A program made the translations under genes and the position numbers. Of a stretch of 64,000 nucleotides of DNA, positions 10,378-21,402 are shown in pieces. The notes beneath the pieces are model-generated. The model was not told the origin of the DNA. It worked only from the letters and a program-made list of their open reading frames with translations, and searched no databases. Every line of letters starts with the position of its first letter. The stretch's first letter is position 1. The stretch is from Elymus sibiricus (taxonomy: Eukaryota > Streptophyta > Magnoliopsida > Poales > Poaceae), in contig CM077675.1 in NCBI GenBank assembly GCA_039707655.1, forward strand, positions 420,999,162 through 421,063,161. Reading direction: 5' to 3'.

Positions 10378-13300
10378 ATGGCCAACAACGATGAGGCCGG
10401 CGGTTCGGGCAAGCCATTCTGGGAGCTGTCCCAGGAGATGGAGGAAGAACCTCACCGCTATGAGGACGCCGCGGAAGACACCAATCCCGACTACACAACC
10501 CCTAGTGGCGTCGGGGATGACACCACTGATGGTGCCGCCGGGGATGCCACCACTGATGATGGCAGCGAACGCACAGATGGCAGCCAACCGAAGAGGCAAC
10601 GGAAGGACCGGCGCCCGAATGTGCTCGGCACCGTCAAGGAGGAATTTACTGAAGTGTCCTCCAGTGGGCATCCAACGGCGCCCAAAGAATTAGTCGGTGG
10701 GTACACGGGACAACTCGGGTGCATTCTCCGGAGCACCGTCTCGATCAACACCGAGAACCTAAGGCATCGTGACCGAGGGAATTTGCGCAACCTCCTCTTC
10801 ACGAAGCTGCACGAACGATACAAGTTCCCCGGTGACTTCGCAAACACACGCCTCTCAGGGAATAAAGTGAACAGTGCCGCCCTCACGAAGATGAGCACAG
10901 CCCTGGCTACTTGGAGAGTCGCGGTGAAGAGAATGATTCTAAGAGGAGATAGTTATGAGAAGATCAAGGAGAAAAATCCTTCGATCGGCGAAGCTGACTA
11001 CCTGGAGTTCAAGATCAAGTGCGAGAGCAACGCATCCGCAGAATCAAGTCAGTGGGGGAAAGATATGCGGGACTTGAACTTAGGGGTCCACAAACTCGGT
11101 CCCGGCGGTTACAGAGTGGCGGAACCTAAATGGGACAAGGAGGACGCAGAGCGTGCCGAGCAAGGCCTACCGCCCCTCTTCGATAAATACCATGAAAAGC
11201 AGACCAGGAACTATGTCAGGGCCCGGTACAAGGTGGACCCGGTAACAAAGGAGCTTACCACGGATCCGAAGGTGAAGGATCTTGAGCGTGTTCTGGTAAG
11301 GAATACACCCCCGCGTAATTAGCTCCATATGGTTGCATTCTAATTAATGAAGCCAAATTTCTAAATGGTTCACGTTCCTTCCGCAGGAAACTGAAAGCAG
11401 TAGCGCGGGGTCTCAGAGCTCCCCGTCTGCCCCTTGGGACACCACTTTAAATAGGGCGTTGAACGTAATGAAACACAAGGATAAGTTCAGTAAGCCGTCG
11501 TCAGCTGGTCGTGTGGCCGGCGAAGGCTTGTCCACGAAATGGTCGGAATACTATAAGGCTGGGCGAAAGGAGAGAAAGACCAGCTTGGAAAGCCAGGAGC
11601 GCGAGGTTAAAGAACTCAAGGCACAAGTGGCGCGGATTCCGGAGATAGTCCAAGAGCAAGTGCGAGACCAACTGGGAGCGACGATCACCGCCATTATGCC
11701 TTCCTTGCTTGAGGGGCTGCGGGGGTGGATTGCGGGCGGCCAACAGGGGCCGCCCCCGATTCCCAGCTTCACGGGCAGCAACTCGCACAACGCGCCGGCA
11801 TTGGTGTCTCCGGCGGAGGCGGCATTGGTGTCTCCGGCGACGGCGCCAGTATTGGAGCTTAATGCACCCGGGTGTGGGAAGAATACGCCGGCCGGCACCG
11901 CGGCAGCAAGCGGCCCCTCCGTCACTTGCACGCCCGCCGTTGGCAGTGCCTCGACATTAGCCGAGCTCGACGCCATCACGGAAACTAAGCCTCGGCCGAT
12001 GACTTTGACCTTTGACTGGGCATCCCTGACGCCCTACATGTTTTCGCAGGGCGCCGCCAACGTTCCATGCACTCTCCTGCACTTCGTGGATGGCGAGTTG
12101 ATCGATGTCGCCAAGGCCAAAATCGTTGAACCGGGCAACCGCGTGTTCCACGGTAATCCGATGCCACCCACCATGTATAGGGTTCAACTGGTTCGGGTGC
12201 TGCGGGGCTGCGACGACTTGTTACCTCCGTATCGACCCCCTGGGGCCGACGAAGATGATGTGATGACCCTCAGCGCCTGCTTAAACTGGTCCATGCTTTG
12301 GCTGAAGAGCCAGATTCGTTTGGGGGCGGGGGACACCACCCCACAGACAACACCGCCAGTCGTGCCGGCGCCAAGCCATGGCAAGACCGCCGCAACGCTA
12401 CCGCCGTCAGCTGATCCGGACATGCATATGGCACAGGATCCGGACGACGACGACGGTACATTTTCCAACGTCGATAAGTACAGCAACGAACATGGGTACG
12501 GTGACGAATTCTTGGGGCCTCCTTCTCAAGAACCCAACCCTGCAAAAGACGATCGCGATCTAGCTGGTACCGCGGAGAAACCCAATTGCAACAGGCGTCG
12601 TCTGTTCAGTTCTCAGGAGACGCCTCCAGCTGCCGCCTTCACCGAGACTCAAATAGCCGAGGTGCGAAATATTATCAGCCCCAACACACTCAAGAAGGTG
12701 GTCTCTGAGCAGAACTCGATCCCATTACAGCAGAAGAAGCAGAAGGGACGGAAAAGAAAAAATAACAAGGGTGCGAGCCAGCCGGCACCGAGTACGATCC
12801 GTGCTCAGGACGGTCCACCAATACCTAAGGATATCTCGAGGAGGGTGCATGTGGCGGGTAGGCCGATGCTACCGACTAATCTGCTCAATGCTGCAACCGG
12901 TGCTATGCGGAGTCTGCATGACGGTGTTCTTTCTATGGAGAAGCGGCGTCTCTCCGAGAATGATGTGGCATACCCGGTTTTTGTGGCCAAGGTGCCAGAG
13001 GGCAAGTGCTTTGTCGATAGCACCATCGGGCGTATGATCGTCCTGCGGTTTGATGACATCTTCGCTATGTTTAACCTTTATCCGCTGCACTACACCTTCA
13101 TTCGGCTATTTTCGCTCAGTATGGAGATGCGGATCATTAGAGACAAGACCCCGGACATCGTGATAGTTGACCCCTTCTACATGCGTGCCAAGATCTTGGG
13201 CAGCCCTGGGGACCGGCAAGTCGTGAGTTCATACCTCGAAGGCGTCATTCTGGCGAACCCAGATAAGGATAACTTCCTCGTGCCTTACTTTTCCGAGTAA

Positions 13301-13961
13301 GTCATCCCCTCACCGCCCCGTAGCATATGATTTCTTAAGATTTTGATCGTTCTTTTTTTTTCTAACATTCCGTGTTTTGTGCAGTGACACACATTGCACA
13401 CTCATCCTCTTAAGCCCGAAATATTCCATGGCCATGTATTTCGACTCGGACCGTTAGTCGAAGAAAGACTACACAAATATCAAGAAAGTTCTTGATGATG
13501 CTCTCCCCGGCTACGCCAAATCTGGAGGCACCTTCAGGAGGCCAATTTGTAGGTACGGCGAGCACGTGTTCACCCACGTAACGACGTTCCCCTGCGTCAA
13601 GCAGCCGCCTGGCAGTCAGAAGGATGCCTACTACGCCCTCCATCACATGCGGGCGATCGTACGGAACCATCATCACCTTATGCTACCAAATAATCTCAAA
13701 GAATGGGCCGCACACTTGTCGGCAATCCAGGACGAGGACATCAGACAAGAATTCTTTCGCATCCAGTCGGAGTTTGCGGAAATCATCTATCAAGATGTCC
13801 TTCGTACCTCGGGGCAGTTCTACCTCAACTATCAACCGTCCAACAGTGAAATAGAAACAACGCTACAAATGCAGGCTGACAACGACCGCACATTCATGAC
13901 CATCACGAAAGACGGCGGCTTCATCCACGCTCCGGTCCCTGAGTCGAGTCGAAAGTATTGA
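10378..13961 (+). pseudogene. Second CACTA gene, three exons, Ulp1-like C-terminus
   Basis: Three exons fit exactly: 10378-11295 (donor CTG|GTAAGG), 11387-13296 (acceptor CCGCAG, donor CGA|GTAAGT) and 13385-13961 (acceptor GTGCAG). Together they keep one frame of 1,134 codons. Exon 1 has an acidic, low-complexity N-terminus and a region like plant En/Spm second-gene proteins. Exon 2 begins with a coiled coil (EREVKELKAQ) and has a long Pro/Ala-rich linker. Exon 3 resembles the C-terminal part of Ulp1/SENP (C48) proteases: a His in THCTL and an Asp in YFDSD are present, but the expected Cys-Gly is replaced by Asp-Ala in QKDAYYALHH. A TAG at 13455-13457 interrupts exon 3. Family members probably act with the transposase, but their precise role is unknown. 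Confidence 0.8.
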
Positions 13962-14203
13962 TGCTATGTAGTTCTGAAATATCGATTAGCTCATGTTGTA
14001 ATTAAACTTTAATGAACTTGTATGTCTCTTTAGTTTGGACAGTCGTTCAACTTATATGTAATCGATGCTATTTATTAGTAGGACCATGAATCGTGCTATT
14101 AATGTGTTGCTTTTCTCTTCCGATCCTTTTGTTGCATACTTATATATTGCTTATATATTATCTGTGAATTGCTACTAACGTTTTGTTTGTCTAGTGCATA
14201 GAG

Positions 14204-14455
14204 ATGCCGTCGTATGTCGTGTACAAGGGTGAGGTTCCCGGAGTCTACGACGACTGGGAGGAGTGTCGGAGACAGGTTCACCGTTTCAGCGGTAACAGTT
14301 ACAAAGGGTACACCACTAGGGCGGAGACGGAAGCTAGATACGCGCGCTATCTAGCGGGAGAGAGGAGGGAGCGGAGGAGGAACCGGATGAAGACCAGTTT
14401 CATCGCGATGATGCTCATCGTGACCGCAGCTCTCTTCTATGTGATGGTAGTTTAG
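14204..14455 (+). CDS. Small protein: RNase H1-type hybrid-binding domain plus membrane segment
   Basis: The 83-residue frame is open from ATG to TAG. Residues 4-39 match the N-terminal hybrid-binding domain of RNase H1, also found in the caulimovirus viroplasmin protein: YVVYKG, then GVYDDWEEC, QVHRFSG and SYKGYTT, with the conserved Trp, Cys and aromatic residues in place. An Arg/Glu-rich helix follows. Residues 65-83 are hydrophobic (FIAMMLIVTAALFYVMVV) and would span a membrane. There is no RNase H catalytic domain. An acceptor-like TGTCTAG ends at 14194, ten bases before the ATG, so this may be the coding exon of a spliced gene. It is the only intact gene of the CACTA element. Its role is unknown. 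Confidence 0.75.
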   Translation: MPSYVVYKGEVPGVYDDWEECRRQVHRFSGNSYKGYTTRAETEARYARYLAGERRERRRNRMKTSFIAMMLIVTAALFYVMVV

Positions 14456-14699
14456 ATGATCGATATCGACTTTGTAATGTGACGACAAACTCGCTACTCG
14501 CGGTCTCGAGACCTAAACTTCGCTAATGTTTGAAGTTTGTTCACTATTTCGAATTCGGAGACTAATATGATGAATTGTATATATTATGTGATGTTTATAC
14601 TTGACTAATTGTGGTGTTGTATTGTACTATATATTCTGTGCATATTTTTCTGTGCTGTATATTGTATTTTGTAACCTGTGAAAATACCAGAAAATCAAA

Positions 14700-15025
14700 A
14701 AAAAATATTTCCTAATATTCATAGTAGTGGCGCACCATATTGAACATTAGTGGCGCACCAAGCCTAAATACCAGTGGCGCATTATGGGGCATAGTAATGG
14801 CGCACTTGGGGGCATAGGTGAAGGTATATATGGCCCCCTAGGAGGCATAGTAATGGCGCACCGTAGACATAGTAATGGCGCACTATGTGGTGCGCCACTA
14901 TTATCTGGGATACTAATGGCGCACCAGTGGTGCGCCATTAGTATTTGTTACTAGTGGCGTGATAATAGTGGCGCACCTATAGTGCGCCATTAATAGCCAA
15001 AATAGGTGCGCCACTAACAGCCTTT
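14700..15025. repeat. CACTA right subterminal array
   Basis: The stretch holds repeated AGTGGCGCACC, AGTAATGGCGCAC and GGTGCGCCA motifs in both orientations, the right counterpart of the array at 2920-3395, ending directly before the terminal repeat. Confidence 0.88.
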
Positions 15026-15039
15026 TTTCTAGTAGTCAC

Positions 15040-16972
15040 CGACTTGGCACCAGCGGCCCCCTTCGGAGAACCATCAACGGGGGCATAATCCTTCAGCACA
15101 TCCCGCCCGTCTTAGCCCAGGTCATCCCATTTAGAGCGGGTGAAGTGCGGGCCGCCATCCCCACTGGGCTTGGTCGCACCATCGGCGTCACCCCCGTGCT
15201 CGTCAGGGGGAAAGGTCTAGGCGGAGGATGAGGAGGTGGGACCTGGTGATTCTCCGCCCCCTTGGCACGGACCCAGAACCGGGGACCCTCGGAGGAAGGG
15301 AAGACATCAATGGAGCCATGGACATAGAGAGGATCAACGCACCACACCTTGATGCGAGCCGGGCCAAGGAACTGCAGAGATTCGAGGTCAACTTCAATGG
15401 GCTTGCTAATCAGAACACCGAAGGCCATGAGGAAGGAGGTGGATCGCAGGGCAGGAGGAACATCATCAACAAGGACCCAGATGTCCAAAAGCAGTGGGAC
15501 AGGTATAGAGCCATTGGACGCAGCCTTGACAGAGACCACAAGCTGTTTGAGCGGGAGAGTGAAGCTAGTACAGGAGGAGATCATCTTGAGGCTCTCTTTC
15601 AAAGGGAAGACAACAACAAACTCAAAGTCCGAGAGTTGGCGGATCTGCCAGTCCCACCCATCAACATCCCACATTTTCAGCTCATCGAGGAGGGTTTGAG
15701 GGGGGGGGGGGGAGATCTTCTGGTCTTTGACAGTAATGACGGCGGCATTGAAGAGGGCAGGAGCAACAACCACCCGAGGGATTTTGCTGTCAAGGGCAAA
15801 GAAAGCGCAGCCCGGAAGCCCCAAGGCCATACTGCACAAAAGCGGCCGGCTTGCTCCTGTTCTGGCAGTCCACGGTGAGGTGTCCCTCCTCCCTGCAGAT
15901 GAGGCAGAAGGGGGGGTTGCCGCAGCGAGATTGGAAGTGGCCGGGCTGGTGGCAAGCAAAGCAAGTGAGAGTGGGATTGGAGACATGGGAGGAAGGAGGT
16001 GGATGCGTCGGGGGGGGGGGGAGGGGGGAGGATGCCATCTCCGAGACCGGCCGATGAGGATCCAGCAACAGCTGGGTTGGCGCGCCGGTTCTTGAAGCCT
16101 GTCGAAGTGGAACCGAAACCTCCGCGCGGCGGTTGCCGACCCACGAAGCCCGCGCCCGCCGCCGGCGCAAGAGCCGGAGCCCGCACCGGAGCCGACGACC
16201 CGCGGGGAGGTGGGGGCGCGGCGCAGCACCAGAAGCACCTACCCCACCCGCCTCGGCCGCGGCATCCCACGGATCTGCGGCCCTCCATGTCGAGCCACCC
16301 GCCAGATCTGAGGATCCCGCGCCACCGGACCCAGGTGGAGCAGACCTAGCGCCGTCGTCCATGGCCGCCTCCGAGCGAGCCCGCTCGTCGCGCTGCAGCC
16401 ACTCCGGCCCGGCCTTCCAGGCCTCGCGCTCCCGAGCCACCTGCTCGCGCGCCGCCTGCTCCGCCTGGAGCTTGGAGCGAAGGGCGGCCTCGTAGTCCAG
16501 ATCCGCGCCTGCCTACGACGAGCCCTCCTGCCGGCGCTTCTGGCCGGAGATGGCCTCGGAGGACGAACCCCGCGACTGGTCCATGGCAACCACCGCTGCG
16601 AACGAAAGGGAGAGGGGAGGGGGCGGAGCGGATCTACGGAAGGTGCGAATGGGGAAACGCAAGCGGCGCAAGTCAGAGGAGGAGGCAGGAAACCCTAGAA
16701 AAGGTGGATGGGGTCGACGAATCCGAATCAGAGGCCGGATCTTCTACGTCGAAGCCGAGCGCCCAGAACCCGTTGACCGAGCGCGAGACGCAGGGAGGAG
16801 AGCAAGAAGGAGAGGAGGAGGGAGCCGCCAGGGAGATCGAGCCCGCCGAGGTCGGCAGCAGGGGAGCGCCTGACGGGGAAGGGGCCGGCGATGGGGCCAG
16901 GATGGAGGGAGTCGCCGCCGCAGGGGATGGGGACGAGGGAGGGGAGAGAGGGGAGGGGGAGGGAGAAGCCAT
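15040..16972 (-). pseudogene. LINE ORF1 relic with two zinc knuckles
   Basis: On the minus strand a long coding-like stretch begins near an ATG at 16970-16972 and runs to the CACTA insertion. It contains two CCHC zinc knuckles, CFACHQPGHFQSRC and CLICREEGHLTVDC (about 15885-15995), both CX2CX4HX4C. A further frame (about 15090-15860) resembles the RNA-binding-like (DUF4283-type) region of plant LINE ORF1 proteins. At least one frameshift separates the knuckle frame from the downstream frame. ORF1 proteins bind the LINE RNA. G runs at 15700-15712 and 16010-16026 may have caused frame damage or base-calling errors. No reverse transcriptase is joined to it here. Confidence 0.7.
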
Positions 16973-17028
16973 CGGGCTGGATAGCTATTTTCACATTCAA
17001 TCACAGCGTCATCGTAACATTGCTTGAT

Positions 17029-17345
17029 CAACAAGCTGTGTTGGCCGTTCCTCTGGAAAAATGCTAATGGGAGCCATTGACTTGTGGCGTTTTACCAGCA
17101 TGATGCCGTCTGAAGAGAGTATCGAAAAACAAAGCAACAAGCTGTGTTGGCCGTTCCTCTGGAAAAATGCTAATGGGAGCCATTGCCTTGTGGCATGGGA
17201 TTACGAGATGTTACCCAAGGAGAGTGGCGGTTTGGGCGTCCGCAATCTAGGGGCACAGAACTCTGCAATGTTGTGCAAGCTGCTGAAACTCTTTTTGCAG
17301 GGCAGCAGCATTCCATGTTGGAATTGGCTTCAAGCTTCTTGCGAC
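17029..17345 (+). pseudogene. LINE reverse-transcriptase relic, copy A
   Basis: The frame reads NKLCWPFLWKNANGSHCLVAW, then a PKESGGLGVRNLGAQNSAML block, the pattern following the polymerase domain in plant LINE reverse transcriptases. A 59-bp piece (17029-17087) is repeated at 17135-17193, both starting CAACAAGCTGTGTTGG. The same relic family lies at 26905-27025, 48330-49730 and 59650-60530. Confidence 0.7.
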
Positions 17346-17889
17346 CGTCCTTTTCTCCCCACCCTCCCTTTTCTGTTGTGTAATGTTGGCAATTGATGCG
17401 GTTGGATGATCGGTTTCCTGTCCTGGGGCGAAAGTAGAGAGAGAAAGTCTGTGTTTCAGAGAAAGAGAGAGAAAGGCGAGAGAAATGGGTTCCTCAGTAG
17501 TTGTTCTTCATCCCTAGAGAGAGAATTTCGTGATTCCCCCTTTGAGTCCTCTAAGAACATTTACCCCTGGTTTCTTTTCTCTCTCCCTCCCTCCCTCTGC
17601 ATCCCTCGCTCTGTTTCTCTCCGCCTTTGCTTCACCCGCACTTCAGAATGTGTGGTATTTCAAAAACCTTCACAATGATGTGTTCATGTACTGTATTGTA
17701 CTGTACGCTTGATCTTTTCCGATACGATTTTTCTGCCTGGTCTTTAATGTGGCAAGATGAGAATGTGGCCGTTTCTTGATGATTATTGCTGCCACAACTG
17801 TGGTCTTCTGTTCTATTTTCACTGCGACTGTTGTGATGTTCTCTTCATTTTTACCCAAGATTTCATGGTCTCCCCCTTGTGTTCCTGCG
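17346..17889 (+). repeat. Tandem host segment A, between RT relic and sub-repeat b
   Basis: A purine/pyrimidine-rich stretch (GAGAGAAAG and CTCTCTCCCTCCC tracts) is followed by a block beginning TTCACCCGCACTTCAG. It recurs at 27030-27260, 49790-50330 and 60600-61130. No gene is supported in any copy. Confidence 0.7.
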
Positions 17890-18600
17890 ACGCACAGGCC
17901 GTGCATGTTGCAATTCCACAAAAAGAAAAATGCATTTGCAACGAATTGAAAAAACTAGGGAAGTAATAACAATAGAAGGGTGACAATAAGTTCAGAAAAA
18001 GTTGACAAAAGTAACTGAAATCACAAAGGTGACTGAAACTTAACAAGAAAATATATGCTGAAACGCAATTGGACATGTAAAAAAAGACTGAAACTTGAAA
18101 TGCTTAAAAATAAGGAGAGCCTAGTTAATACAATTCTGCTGCTTTCATCCGTAAATAAGACTCCTGCTTTAAGTTCATCTGTCAACCATCATCTACTGGA
18201 TAGTTAACTACCGCTGATTTTTTACCAATATTGAGTTGGTGAAGGCACTTGTGTTGCACTTATGCACCCTCTCCCTCACTCCTCAGTTGATAAATAATCA
18301 GCACTGGTAGTGCTACAGAGTTCATAAGAATAAGGAAAATGTTGTACGTTGCTAGTTGTACAAGCATGTGGAACACACCCATGGAAACTGTTGCAAAGTT
18401 TGACATGATGAGACCACAAGAATACATGGGAATAGGAGGCAGCAGGAAACTTAATTTGTGACCAACAAGAATATTGTCAGATGCTATCTGAGAACGTTGT
18501 TGCAAAAAGGAAGGATCTCGGGTTTCAATCAGGTGGACGGACTATGAAGTGTGACATACAGGTCTGCAGACCCTCACGAGCATCCTCCCTGGCGTGTCAC
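17890..18600 (+). repeat. Tandem host segment A, sub-repeat b
   Basis: This sub-repeat begins near a TTGCAATTCCACAAAAAG block, includes repeated AACTGAAACTTAAC motifs, the AGTTAATACAATTCTG junction and a block encoding EYMGIGGSRKLNL in the forward frame. It is most like 61140-61795 (copy D). It is diverged from sub-repeat a of the same unit, so the two arose by an older duplication. Confidence 0.75.
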
Positions 18601-19091
18601 CTACTCTGGAGAGCCAGACACTTGGTTCGCCGTCGAAATCTCGTCGTCGTTCTCCTCCGGTTACCCGGCGGACCAGGTCAGAAGAGGTCTTTGCACCTGA
18701 ATAGCAATTCGTTGGTTACTATAAATTGAGATGCCGATGTGTGTGTGTGGTTTAATGATGAGAGTGATACTGTTCTTTTTGCACCATACTGAAGCGCAAC
18801 TGCAGCAAAAAGAAAACAAAAATAAACTAAAAAAATCTAAAAAAAGGTGAACCACAATTACAACGAGGACAAGTTGCAACTCCACGAAAAGAAACATGTA
18901 TTTGCAACAAATGCAAAACTAGTGAATATAAGACAGTTCTTGCAGTTCACTGAAAATTCAGAAAAGTGACCGAAACTTAACAAAAGTAACTGACTGAAAC
19001 TTAACAAAAAGAAATACTGAACCACAATTGGACACGTTAAAAAGATTGAAACTATAAATGCGTAAAAATAAGGAGACTCTAGTTAATACAA
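18601..19091 (+). repeat. Tandem host segment, start of copy B
   Basis: The block starting GACACTTGGTTCGCCGTC (about 18610-18870) recurs at 58150-58345. Sub-repeat a then begins and is cut at 19091 by the Helitron; it resumes at 22760. No gene seen. Confidence 0.7.
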
Positions 19092-19454
19092 CTAAATGAT
19101 GCCCCGCACATTGTTGCGGGAATATTTTACAATATTACAATGAGGTTTTGGTTATACGAAACATCAATATTTGAAATAATAGTTTTTGAAAGTATATAAG
19201 AATTAAATGTAAATAGCATAATATAATGGAATTTTACATGCATGCATGTTTGCATGTTGAAGTGGATTTTTAATATGCATAGTTGCATGTTGAGGTGTGC
19301 CTTTTCCTATGCATTTAGGACAGTAAAACTGAACCCAATCGCTGCCCTCTCAGCGTTTTGCATTTTTGGCCGTTCATTTTGCTGATCCGAACGTTTTTGG
19401 CCGTCCGATCCTGTCCTAAGGGGCTGCTACTCTGGTAGAAAAAAACGAGGCACT

Positions 19455-20320
19455 GTGGTAAACTGGGCCATAAGTCAGGCTATTCTGTTATTGGGGCGTA
19501 AGCACAGCCCAAGTCGCCTCAACCCCGACCCCTTCTCTCCCCGACGCCCGATCCCGACCATTCTACTTTCTAGGGGACCTCCGCCGCCGGGCGAATCCTA
19601 CTATGCTGCCGATCTCTTGCCAGAGCCGCCACCGACCGCGACCTCGAGCTGTGGAGCCCCTCACCCGTCCTCAACCTCCAGTAGTGGTGCTCACCACGAA
19701 GCCCCCGTTTGCCACGGGATCTATCGCTATCCCTCCCGGAAAAAAGACAAATGGAGGGGATACGTCACGGCGGTCGCCGCTGCCATCCCCAGTTGTGTCA
19801 ACTCCATCGATCCTCCAAGGCTCATTCAGTTTTTCGGTGATCCCTGTCTGCCATCTCCTCCCTTGCCGTCTTTCATCGCATCCCCCCCCCCTACGCCTTC
19901 GTCGGCTTCCTAGCGTTGCCGATTCTCCGCGGTTGGTGATGTCCTTCTAGGCGTTCCGCTCGCGCTAATTTCTACGAGGGGTGGTGTGATTTCCACGAGA
20001 GAGAAAGGCTTGAAGTGCTGCAATGGAGCCATGGAGGTAAGCAACGGCAGGGCCTGATGGTAGTAAGTATGTCTTTGATCTGCTCTTAAGTTCTTTGTTC
20101 GCTAAAGGAGGATCCCCCTGTTCGTTTTATTTTGGTTTCTTGCCCAATTACATGTAACTGCAGAGGTGAAGATTACACTGGCTCCAATAGCATTTAGATT
20201 TTTAATTTGATTGTTGACATTGTTTTCAGTTATTGGCTCAGAAGTGGAGACGTGGTATAGCTTACTCTGGCTTGAGGAGATGCGTATATGTTGACGAGGT
20301 TACTGGAGGTTGTGTGTGAG
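19455..20320 (+). other. Gene-fragment-like stretch inside the Helitron
   Basis: A C-rich block (about 19500-19920) resembles the 5' part of a grass gene, with a 152-codon open frame that I cannot match. Downstream, ATGGAGGTAAG at about 20032 looks like a donor. An acceptor-like TTTTCAG near 20229 precedes a short frame LAQKWRRGIAYSGLRRCVYV. Helitrons commonly carry captured exons, which is my inference here; none is recognisable. Confidence 0.35.
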
Positions 20321-20906
20321 TGGACCAAGGTTTCTGTCACCCATCTTATCTTTCTCTCTGCAATCTTTATGTCATGTGTGATTTATTCCTTTCAAAAGTT
20401 GTTTCGTAATGTGCGAACCTTACTTGAAAGCTGAAACTAATTAGACAGGTGAGTCGTTTAATTTGCTAGATGGATGTGCTTCAGTTAATGGAGGCGCGTT
20501 GGAGCGGCGAAACCCCAAGATCCCCACTCGTGTTGGCGTGAGGTATCTGTGGCGAAGCAAGGCCACGTCAGCTAGGTGGTCAAACCTCGCTGATGCACGT
20601 CGCGACACTTGATTTTTGCAGGAAGGGGTGAAGCGGCACCTGGCTGTTCGGTGAAACAGTCGACTGAAGCGCATCCGCTTAGGTTTAAGGAATATATGAA
20701 TCGTTAGTTCCTGGAAGACAGCTGATGTGTGCCACTCACCGGAGCGGATTAATGGAGGTATATGTTATTGTTTTCCCAACCTGCTCCTTGTTGAGTTCAT
20801 GCACCTGTATATGTATGTTTCGTCACTTAATGCTCTCGAGTCTTCTTACTCCGTAGCAGAAACTCGAGCAGCTATAGTTCTCGGATATGTTGCCCTCTGT
20901 CATCAA

Positions 20907-21174
20907 TTTTTTCGCCTACAATCCCCCCTGCCATCCAACGATTTTTTGTTCTAATGTTATTCAAATCTCAGCTTTGTATAGGTGGTGTCATCCTTTTTTT
21001 CGCCTACCATCTCCCCTGCCATCCAACGATTTTTTGTTGTAATGTTATTCATATCTCAGCTTTGTATAGGTGGTGTCATCCTTTTTTTGCCTACAATCTC
21101 CCCTGCCATCCAACGATTTTGTGTTCTAATATTATTCATATCTCAGCTTTGTATAGGTGGTGTCATCCTTTTTT
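20907..21174 (+). repeat. Tandem repeat, about 88-bp unit x 3
   Basis: Three head-to-tail units contain CCTGCCATCCAACGATTTT and CAGCTTTGTATAGGTGGTGT. The CCATCCAACG landmark falls at 20931, 21019 and 21106, so the periods are 88 and 87. Units differ by a few bases. No coding role is apparent. Confidence 0.9.
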
Positions 21175-21322
21175 TTGGTGAACTGACTGATTCGGGAAAA
21201 TCTTGGAGGTTGGTGCTCATATTATTGTTTGTGAGGAGTGCTTCACATGACAAATCCGCAATGGCTGCTGGTCAGGTAATTAGTTCAGACGTGGGACTGT
21301 CTTACCTCGCGTCTTCACGCAA

Positions 21323-21402
21323 ATATAATCCACACATTGTCTATTTATATCATGGTGTTTCCATCTACTCCATGATATAAATAGACAATGTGTGTATTAT
21401 AT
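21323..21402. repeat. 33-bp inverted repeat (hairpin)
   Basis: The arms 21323-21355 and 21370-21402 pair over 33 bases with one mismatch around a 14-base loop (TGTTTCCATCTACT). A third, imperfect copy of part of the arm (CACACATTGTCAATTTA) lies at about 21481. It could be a small foldback element or a small-RNA precursor. Confidence 0.9.

Larger units (their letters stand above)
2887..15036 (+). mobile_element. CACTA (En/Spm) transposon, 12.15 kb
   Basis: The element starts CACTACTAGGAAAA and its other end, read inward, is ACTACTAGAAAAAAGG, so the terminal inverted repeats agree over about 15 bases; the last base of the right end seems lost. The 3-bp target duplication is CAC (2884-2886 and 15037-15039). 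It holds subterminal arrays at both ends, a TNP2-type transposase, a second three-exon gene with a Ulp1-like domain, a small RNase H1-type gene, and apparent captured host exons. Size and gene order fit complete Triticeae CACTA elements. The transposase has one in-frame stop, so this copy is probably not autonomous. Confidence 0.93.

Noticed and set aside
17530..18076. Short frames rich in Ser/Phe/Cys on both strands
   Set aside because: They fall in pyrimidine-rich repeat segments and are not preserved in the equivalent parts of copies C and D.
20907..21174. Regular repeats considered as a CRISPR-like array
   Set aside because: Units are contiguous 88-bp copies with no unique spacers, in a plant transposon.
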